This document shows, piece by piece, positions 56,306-64,000 of a stretch of DNA of 64,000 bases. Positions within the stretch are counted from its first letter, which is position 1. The number at the start of each line of letters is the position of its first letter. The notes under the pieces are model-generated. The model made no database searches, had not been told where the DNA came from, and saw only the letters and a list, made by a program, of their open reading frames with translations. The DNA comes from Mesodorylaimus sp. YZB2_4 (Eukaryota; Nematoda; Enoplea; Dorylaimida; Dorylaimidae). The translations under genes were made by a program, and so were the position numbers. The stretch covers positions 310,001 to 374,000 of the forward strand of contig JASANH010001265.1 in the NCBI GenBank assembly GCA_030248295.1, in the 5' to 3' direction.

Positions 56306-56335
56306 CTCTGTCACTCTAAGGCTAAAAAAAACATA
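56306..56335 (-). promoter_or_regulatory. splice-acceptor-like site before WASHC4 ATG
   Basis: On the minus strand ATGTTTTTTTTAG ends 16 nt before the WASHC4 ATG. The space to the TSR1 poly(A) signal is only about 105 nt, leaving little room for a promoter and first exon. Confidence 0.45.
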
Positions 56336-56427
56336 GCCATATTTTAAAATACCTATTCCCTTAAACTCAAAATACAGTCGCAATTTCGACATTTTCTCAA
56401 AAAATTTTCCACACGTTCAATCAATTT

Positions 56428-56433
56428 TTTATT
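56428..56433 (-). terminator. poly(A) signal of TSR1
   Basis: AATAAA on the minus strand, 39 nt past the TSR1 stop and 123 nt before the WASHC4 ATG. Confidence 0.7.
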
Positions 56434-56471
56434 TCTCATTATCTCAAAAATCTTCAACAAACTCAAGATCG

Positions 56472-59400
56472 TCAGTTCGACATATCGCCTTCGTGATAGG
56501 TCCATTTGGGAAAGACCCGCTTGTATAAGTTCATAAGAACCGTGTCTTGAGAATTCAATGGTGCGTTGAAAATGCACTTCATATGACCATGCGTTCCTGC
56601 AAAGAGAACTCATGTCTGACTCGAGGCGATGGCCCAAATCATCAAGAGCTCACCAAGAGCTTCCTTTATATGCCCTCGCCGACCGTACTTCGTCCTTAAT
56701 TCCACTGGCTTGAACCAAAGTATGTCATCTAAAAATGAAGAACCAAAAGTAAGTACTATCCAATGCAAAGCTATGTTGTATATTCGCCTCTTTTTCTACT
56801 TCCCATACCAACAATTATCCTGCACCCACCTCGATTGAAGAACATGTACCTCACCACGGCACTGCGCTTGCGGATTTTGAAAGGATGTCCAGACAAAACG
56901 ATGCGTTTGACAACGATTCGATCAGGATTCACATTCAATACGCTCCCGACGGCTACCAACTGAGTCTCGCCTAAAATGTTATTCTGCACATCAATCGAGA
57001 AAACAAGGTCTGGCCGTGAAGCCCGTGATGACGAGCTGGCAGCGCACAAATGGGATTCAACCTGTCAGGATGATGTCAAATACTATTGCTCTGGGTCTCA
57101 CCGCTTCACCCCCATAGTCCCTCCAACCTCTGCCAGGGATTCTTCACACGGGTGTCGTCAATACTCACTAACTTACCATTCGTTAGCTTCCGAAATACCA
57201 GAACAGGAGCAGGTGGAAACACGATCGGCGCAAACACGGAAGCTACAACTGCATCGTTTGCTGGCAAAAATCGTTCGTACTAGAATAAAAATCCAAATCC
57301 ACACATTGCATAATACTCTTCCCCCAACCTTACCTTATGTTTATCCCCGTTCGTATTCTGCGAAAATATGGGCGATGCCCAGAACCGTCTGTACCCAACT
57401 TGAAACAACAATTTCTCCTTCGTTTTGATACTGACTTGTTGACTCGACTGATGCTTCCGAATGACCATGTTCAGAAGAGTCATCTTCTGCTCGTGGTGTA
57501 GCAATCCGTAAACGATCAACGGAGACACGGGATCCAACTGATCTTAAACGGAACATTCGTTACGGCACTGAGCCCATTGATCCACTTTCTAGTTCCACTT
57601 ACCGACGAAAGCTTTCGGCACGCCAGCAATGTGAACACAAACGTAAGAGCCGTGCTGCAAAAGTAGAAGTCACTTCTGACATTAAACACAAGCTGCGGTC
57701 TATCAAGTCACTTACTGCAGCACCTTGACGTTCCATATTCAGAACACGTTTTTTCGTTCTCTTAAAATTTTCAAATTGAAAAATTCGTGCATAATCGCTG
57801 GGTAAATTTTCTTTGGGATCCCAAAACGAAGTTCGAAAGCTTTGTAAACCACGATATCTGCAGTACAAACTGAATAAGCTAATCCAAATTTCAAGCAAGA
57901 AATCAATGGCATTACTTTTGAAAACGAACTCGAGCCGGTGCATTCAACGGAGTATCGACTTCGTCTGGGAACTGCTCGTTTTCTCTTTCCTTTCGGAACT
58001 GTTTCAACCTGAAAAATCTAAAATTATTACAAAGATACAAACTGAACAAAGGGCACTCACAAAGCATTCTCTTCATCCATATTCATAGTCATATCGTAAC
58101 GAGCATCGTCCACTTCGCCGCCAGTTGTTGACGTCACCTGAAGACAGGCAACAGAAAATGTATAAATAACCAGCAGAACAATGCCGTATACTTACTGTTT
58201 TCATTTCCTCTTCGTCTTCTTGCTCATCAACATCTTCTCCTTCTCCTGATTCTTTGTCCTCTTCTTCTTGGTCTTCTTCCATTTCTTCATCGGCTCCATC
58301 ACTTTCCTGCAACAAAGCGCATTTCCTATTAGCTGTCTTCTTCACGCGCACTCACACACTAACTGACCTCAGAATCGCCGCTTTCTGCTTCGTCTTTGGA
58401 CTCTTCGTCTTCCTCGTCCTCGTCCACAATCCAACTAGCTTGATATTCCGACGTACCAGCGGGGACTTTCTTGCATTGCTTTGCTAAAATTAAAAATAAA
58501 AGTTACTTGAAGACACAGACAGAAAAAACAGTGCCGCCACGTACTCTCTGCATCTTTTAATTCTTCATTCGTCGGCCAAGTCTGTTCGCCAGCCATTGGA
58601 TCTACTTCGACTTCCGATTGCAGACTTTGCTGAAGGGATGAATCAGCCTTCTCCAAAATGACGCCTTCTTGTTCCATCTGTTCCGCTTTCTGAAAATAAC
58701 TCTGTAACTTTAGGTGGATTTTAATGAAAAGAAAATATCGTACCTTGTTCCCAGCCACTAATGGCCTTGGATCGGGTAGCAGGTCGATCTGCTTCATTTG
58801 AAACGTCCCACATCCTGGAATATGGATCAGATCGTTCACAGACAGAGCTGGTCCTCGCACGTATCCGCAAACTTTTAATGTGCAGGTGCTGGACTGAAAA
58901 CCAACGAATGATCAAAATACCTAACATCGCCAGTGAGCTTACGACTTACATCGGCGCCCGAGTCATTCTCACTCCCGATAGATTCGATCAACAAATGGGA
59001 ACGGTATTTCTGCAGTGACAGCTCCCGCTTCGCCGACTGTCCTATTTGCCTCAAAATCGATAAGCCATCCGAAGAAGAATCACAATTTGAAATCTTTGGA
59101 TCGAATGACCTAAGAAATAAGTGACTTGTGTAGAAGACTTGTAGATAATAGTCAAAACCTCTTACCGTTTTTCCAACATCGACGTCAACCCTTTCTTGCA
59201 TTGGTCTTTCTTTTTACCAGGTAACGAAGACCAGCCTTGAACGACATTCACGTAACTTGGAAGCCCTTGAGCAAGAATACAAGACAACAATATTTCCTTA
59301 TCTTGACTCAATTCGGCACTCGATGGCCAAACAAAGATAACGATGTCCGAAACCTGAAAAGACAGAACTTATAAAAATTCGCGCTGCCAAGCTACGAATT

Positions 59401-60952
59401 CATACCTTCAGAGCATCCAAGGCAGCAAAGATGTCGTCAGCGGAAGGCACAATAAAAGAGAATCGTTGTTTCAATCTCGGAAAACTGAAAAAGAAACGAA
59501 TGATACTCAGAAGTTCCAATCACTGGAACTTATCAACAAACTTCAAAAATGAGATATTTCGATCACAACTTGATATTGTGCTCGATTCATCCGCAGTCAG
59601 TAAAACGCGCAATACTGCTTCTGGCTCACATTCCTCGTCCAAGCTGATGATAGCCTGATAAAGAGGGTATATCTGATAAGTCCACACTGAAAGGACACTC
59701 TTTACAACGTAGGCCTACCGTTAGAAAGGGTGGGCTATCTCCTTCGCCTAATGCTCGTTTCTTTATTAAAATTTCATCCCGTTTTAGCTTCCGGCGTTGA
59801 TTGAGCTGAAATATGAACGTTCGATAATGAGGTCGATTAAAAAGCTTCGTACAGCCTACGTACCTTGTTTCTTCTTGCCACTTTGCTCATCTCCCGCTTT
59901 CCCTTCTTTGTTAGAGCTTTGACTTCGGTGCGCCCTGCAATGGCAATGCTGCTACAGGAACAGAACGTCAGCTAGGCCATCTGCAGCAGCAGCTGGGAAA
60001 GGTTCAATACAAGGAAAAAAAACTCATACAACACTGTAATTCCTTTGAAATAAAATTTGAAAATTTGGTCAGGGTTGTCCCGAATCTGCAGTCACCGTGC
60101 GAGAACAAGAGGGTTACCCAGGACAGCCTGCTCATCGGTCGCTCCACTGAACCAGCAGGCAATATAGCCCAGGGTTTCACAGAACCTTATACACGCCGAG
60201 GCCTACCTTGGCTAAACTTTACTTTATGGAAAGTATCGAATTTTAAAACACAAATAATACCTACGTTTTTAGCACTGCTGAAAACCCCTGAAACCGTTAA
60301 AATTTTGTGGCGGTCAAGCCACAAAAATATCTTGAATTTTATTGCGTTTCCGCATAGGCTTATGTGAAGGAAGCATGTGCAAATAAGAGGGACAAGCCGG
60401 CTAAGTATTCTGTTTCTTCGGAGGGAGGGCTCAGAGGGAAGGGAGGTTTAGACCACCCCGAGCACGCTCTCCCAATGACGCTGAATCCATTTAGGCTCGG
60501 GGGTCTGGGGGCAGAGCCCACCAGGGCCGAAATGCTCCGTGCTCGACGCAGCAATTGAGGGCCCTATTTTCATAGCTGGTTTTTAGGTGCGAAGTACCTG
60601 CTAGCGTAGTGGAGCTGAGCGTGTATGCGCTAAAAACCTCGTCCCCATCGGTCTGCCTGAGCAACACAGACAGTGAGTCGCGCTCTACGTATCATTGCCC
60701 TATCACTGAGTTTCCGTGTAAAGAAAGGTGACCGCCGCGAAATTTTAATTGTTTGGTTGGTTTTGAGGGGTGCTGGAGACCACAGAATCATTGGTTTCTA
60801 AAAATTCGATACTTTCCATAAAGTATATTTGTGCCCCTACCTTTTCTTTCATTCTCCACTTGACTTTTGCTCCTGTGACGACCAGTCTTGTGCGATTTGT
60901 TCTGCTGTTTCAGAGGACCAGATCGATGAGCCTGTTGTCCTGACGCTTTCAT
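56472..60952 (-). CDS. TSR1: pre-rRNA-processing protein TSR1
   Basis: GTPase-like (inactive) ribosome-assembly factor that guards the late pre-40S particle in nucleus and cytoplasm. ATG at 60952; exon 1 60841-60952 has the family start ([20 protein letters not shown]). Exon 2 is 59864-59934 ([15 protein letters not shown]), exon 3 about 59.72-59.81 kb ([13 protein letters not shown]). Further on: TSR1 insertion-region blocks ([20 protein letters not shown], 58.8 kb), a long acidic stretch (58.1-58.5 kb), and the conserved C-terminal domain: [20 protein letters not shown] (57.4 kb), [20 protein letters not shown] (56.8 kb), [20 protein letters not shown] (56.7 kb), [19 protein letters not shown] (56.5 kb), stop at 56472-56474. 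Not every exon edge was traced. Intron 1 (59935-60840) carries a 606-bp transposon-like insertion. Confidence 0.95.
60220..60825. mobile_element. 606-bp element with 25-bp perfect terminal inverted repeats
   Basis: TACTTTATGGAAAGTATCGA... (60220-60244) is the exact reverse complement of 60801-60825. The interior has no long convincing frame but a GC-rich block (60410-60560) and a strong hairpin, ATTTTGTGGC/GCCACAAAAAT at 60302-60327. It lies wholly inside TSR1 intron 1. This is the structure of a non-autonomous DNA transposon (MITE); a clear target duplication was not seen. Confidence 0.75.
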
Positions 60953-62150
60953 CTTTCTCGAACTCACAAAATTTAAACGATAACTCCACCGAACAACAAT
61001 AAAAACTAAAAACTGACCGGAGTCGACTGGAGTCGAGTCGATCGAGTCAGCAAGAGCAACAATTAACTACAGTATGCCTATGAAGCACCATCCGCGCACC
61101 GTCTTTAATGATTCTGATGCTCAGGCTCTATGCACGCGTATATCACCGTACCGCGAGTCGGGAGGACTCCTGGTGCTGGTTTCGTTAGCGTGGCGTTCGA
61201 ATGCTGGGAGATAAAAGCCGATAATTCGATAATTAATCACTGTCAAATAAAAACGAATGTGATAAATGAATTTGCTTGGGATAATGGTTTACAGTTCAGC
61301 GGGTGCTTTTTCCACTTGTCTTTGATAGTCAGCAAATTTGATCAATACAGTGCTTGCTGTCTGACTATGACTCTCTTCCTGTCAGTAAGTGAACCTCATA
61401 CTGCTTCCTGGAGAGGACACTGACTATGAAGGGATTTGCCTAAAGCTCATCTTCAAAAACTTTTTCGCAGAGGACGCAGCCGGGACTTCCAAAAATTTGA
61501 ATCTCGACTCAACAAGCGCCACTTCGTGTTTGAATTGGCGTAAATCTTAATTCCAAATGGCACTAGACTTGTTTTCTGACAATTATCTGTCTGACTCGAA
61601 AATGCTATTAGAGGAGTAAAACAGTTACTTGCGCACTTTTTTATGGACTGGAAATTGACAGCAGCGAGCAAAAACTCATTATCTATCGGTAAGGCGAATG
61701 GAAACCGAAACATAAATTGTGGAATTCGCGCATAGTTTCCGACAACATCCGTGCTCAAGGAATCTTTCTAACTGAAATGTTGACGTTACAAAACACGTCC
61801 TCCTTGAACTAGTTTAGGGTGAATTTCTCTTCACAGGCTGCTCACGTGACATCTCATGGGCCAATCACAAACAGGCTGTTGCTTTTTTAGTCGACGTAAC
61901 TTTCGCCCTAGCTCTAGCAAAGTGTTCGTTGCAAATGCGGCGGAAGGAGAGCGCATCGTGCTCGCATTTGGTAACGTTGTTATCTTATTGTTAGTTCCCC
62001 CCCTCGCGTGAGAATATGTAATGCATAGCTTGCCAGTGCAGAGCGCCAACCGTCAGGAAGTTCCAGTTGCTCGACAAAGAGCCAGAAACTGGTTCAGAAT
62101 CAAATTTGATATGGGAAGCACCTGAAATAGTGGTTCTGAAGCAAACCATA
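60953..62150. other. divergent promoter region, TSR1 / F-box gene
   Basis: About 1.2 kb between the TSR1 start (-) and the F-box start (+). No gene is recognised; both promoters are expected here. Confidence 0.5.
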
Positions 62151-63407
62151 ATGGAAATATCAATAAGCTTAACACCATTTCAAACGTTGCCTTATGAAAT
62201 CGTTCACCAAATTTTTGAATATCTTCCATTCAATGAACTCGTTCGCATTGGACGTGTGTGCACTCGTTTTCGTCATATTTCATTAAGATTTGTTTCGGAC
62301 ACTAAAATCTTGGATTTGCAAGATAAAAGATTTCAACGACTGAAACCAGATTCGTTGAAAGCATTGCTTAATTTGTGCAGTGAGCGTTTGGAAAAACTTA
62401 GGCTCAAAAGCGATGTATTATTGGTTCGTACTTTATCGCATTTTACCTACCCAAAATTATACAACTTATCTTTCAAATCCTACACCTACTCGTGCAGCAA
62501 CACGATCGGAAAATGGTATTTGCAAAATATAATGAATAATAGTCCGAATCTACGAACCATCGCTTGGTGTAATCAACCACTGATCCGATTCCAAATGCGG
62601 GACATAGTCCCTCGCAATTTGACCACGGTCAAGTTCGATCTGTGCGATGACGTGACATTTCGAGGACTGGCTGGTCGCTGTCCGAACCTGAGGCATCTGC
62701 AAGTGATGCTGGATACAGAAACTACAAGTATTAATATGGACCAATTTTTTGGTACCGTCTGCCTTCTGGAGACAATGGTATTCACGGCGATCAAAACATC
62801 GCAGTTACGATTTGATGAATTAGTGAATTTTTGGCAGCTGTCTCGTTTGCGAATATTGGCAGTTCTGGACACAAGGGTCAAAATGGATGACCCTACTTTG
62901 GTCATGATGGCGGAGCAGTTCCCCTTGTTGGAAACTTTGGATTTGAGAGGACTAAATGTGAGAAGTGACTCCGTTGCTCAATTGTCAATGCTAGGAAATC
63001 TTCAAAATCTCACTTTGGTGTCAAATGGATTCAATGATATTGACCAAGGTGTGCAAAATTTAGCTCGTTACGGGAGGCTAAAGCAGGCCCAGTTTGATGG
63101 AGAAATATCGATGACCACATTGATTATGCTGGCTAGTCAGTGTCCCCAACTGACCTACCTGTGGGTCTATCGAGTCAAGCAAGTGGTTGTGGTCAAGACC
63201 GCGCAAGATATTATGAACTCATTTAGCGGAATCGAAAATGGAATTCTGACTGTTCGAGTTGATCGTCCTGATGGTTTCTTTGGGTCACAAGCGCTCAAGA
63301 TTGTTGTGCGGGCATTGAACACGGATGGGGAACGGATTCAGTTTGAGCAAGGCGGGACGAGGTCTTTCGGCGATCTGATGGATAGCGTGAGGGTTTTGTC
63401 CGATTAA
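62151..63407 (+). CDS. intronless F-box/leucine-rich-repeat protein
   Basis: Probable substrate receptor of an SCF ubiquitin ligase. Single exon, 418 aa from the ATG at 62151. The frame extends upstream without an ATG, so an unseen first exon is possible. An F-box occupies about residues 9-48 (TLPYEIVHQIFEYLPFNELV, then IGRVCTRFRHIS). It is followed by about 300 residues of irregular leucine-rich repeats (LETLDLRGLNV, LGNLQNLTLVSNGF, CPQLTYLWVYRV). The lack of introns is striking beside neighbours with introns every 100-200 bp, suggesting a retrocopy or an F-box family that expanded without introns. Substrate unknown. Confidence 0.82.
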   Translation: MEISISLTPFQTLPYEIVHQIFEYLPFNELVRIGRVCTRFRHISLRFVSDTKILDLQDKRFQRLKPDSLKALLNLCSERLEKLRLKSDVLLVRTLSHFTYPKLYNLSFKSYTYSCSNTIGKWYLQNIMNNSPNLRTIAWCNQPLIRFQMRDIVPRNLTTVKFDLCDDVTFRGLAGRCPNLRHLQVMLDTETTSINMDQFFGTVCLLETMVFTAIKTSQLRFDELVNFWQLSRLRILAVLDTRVKMDDPTLVMMAEQFPLLETLDLRGLNVRSDSVAQLSMLGNLQNLTLVSNGFNDIDQGVQNLARYGRLKQAQFDGEISMTTLIMLASQCPQLTYLWVYRVKQVVVVKTAQDIMNSFSGIENGILTVRVDRPDGFFGSQALKIVVRALNTDGERIQFEQGGTRSFGDLMDSVRVLSD

Positions 63408-64000
63408 GAATTGGGGGAGAGGTATCTAGCGAGTTAAGATCATGGGTAGGATGTTTGTACCAGAAGTATCACCACAGATCAAAAATGTGTTGTCATGGAT
63501 ATATGTTTGGGCACTTTGATGTGCGGGAGAGTACTGAATAGGGGAGGCACGTGTGCCCGGTGCGGCCAGGGTAAGACGGAAAAACCCAACACACTACACG
63601 TGCTAAAGCTAAAGCAAGCGAAGCCAGTACGGTGAATACAGAAACCACACATTAAGGAGTGAATATACTGCATTCTGACGTACTCGTGTGTGATTAGAGG
63701 TCACCCATTCCCCACCATATAAAAGAAGGCTGCGAAAACTTAGCATGCTTTTACTAAATACCAAAAGTCTAGCCTAACGGGCAAATCAAAGCTATGAGCA
63801 TTTAAAGAACAATCAAAACGATCTCTGGACCATAAACACTCATCACCAGAAGGCTCGTCTATGTAGATGGCCACTCTCCATTTCTAGCTTTCCAGAGGAG
63901 TGAGCGAATGGGTTTCATTTTTTGGTACCTCTTCCACATTAGTGAATTGATTAGAAGCCGGTTTCTCTTCCTGTTCCGACTGGCCGGCCAGGGCTATCCC
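63408..64000. other. 3' flank, nothing recognised
   Basis: About 590 bp after the F-box gene, no coding or repeat signal recognised; the window ends here. Confidence 0.4.

Overview
The window is nuclear DNA of an invertebrate animal with a compact genome. Genes are intron-rich; most introns are about 45-80 bp and end in TTTTAG or TTTCAG. Several signs point to an ecdysozoan, and perhaps a nematode: a degenerate TTAGGC-type (nematode telomere hexamer) array near 15.2 kb, same-strand gene runs with operon-like spacing, and a receptor resembling nematode chemoreceptors. A tardigrade or another small-genome ecdysozoan is not excluded. I cannot name a species.

Layout. 1-6.3 kb (+): last ~1,155 residues of an ABCC/MRP1-type transporter. 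8.2-9.7 kb (+): 7TM receptor with one frameshift. 11.3-13.5 kb (-): HSD17B12/LET-767-type reductase. 14.7-17.4 kb (+): mitochondrial Nudix hydrolase NUDT13. 17.7-27.5 kb (-): 33-exon cadherin of CDH23/Cad87A type ending in a PDZ ligand. 29.9-30.4 kb (-): orphan two-TM protein. 31-31.9 kb (-): decayed LINE. 32.4-33.0 and 34.3-38.2 kb (+): a small two-LDLa secreted protein followed by its large paralogue (LDLa-EGF-vWA-LDLa-EGF, 906 aa). 39.2-39.6 kb (-): small secreted protein. 40.5-43.8 kb (+): divergent Cys-loop receptor subunit. 44.4-61 kb (-): CDC123, WASHC4 and TSR1 in line, with a P2X7-cytoplasmic-domain gene (same strand) and a dead transposon ORF (opposite strand) inside one CDC123 intron. 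62.2-63.4 kb (+): intronless F-box/LRR protein.

Functional links. TSR1 (40S maturation) and CDC123 (eIF2 assembly) both serve translation; WASHC4 is the SWIP subunit of the endosomal WASH complex. The stop-to-AATAAA-to-ATG spacing at both junctions of TSR1-WASHC4-CDC123 is nearly the same (about 35-39 nt, then about 113-123 nt), and splice-acceptor-like sequence lies just before the downstream ATGs. This suggests a trans-spliced operon and is the most testable new idea here. The cadherin, the LDLa/vWA protein, the Cys-loop receptor and the 7TM receptor are surface or secreted proteins.

Mobile DNA sits mostly in introns: a 606-bp element with 25-bp perfect inverted ends in TSR1 intron 1, a smaller inverted-repeat element in the reductase gene, a 116-bp near-identical duplicate in two cadherin introns, a tRNA-like SINE in NUDT13, and LINE debris. 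Exon boundaries were read by eye and checked for phase; those of WASHC4 and TSR1 were only partly traced, and the CDC123 junction near 44.9 kb is unresolved.
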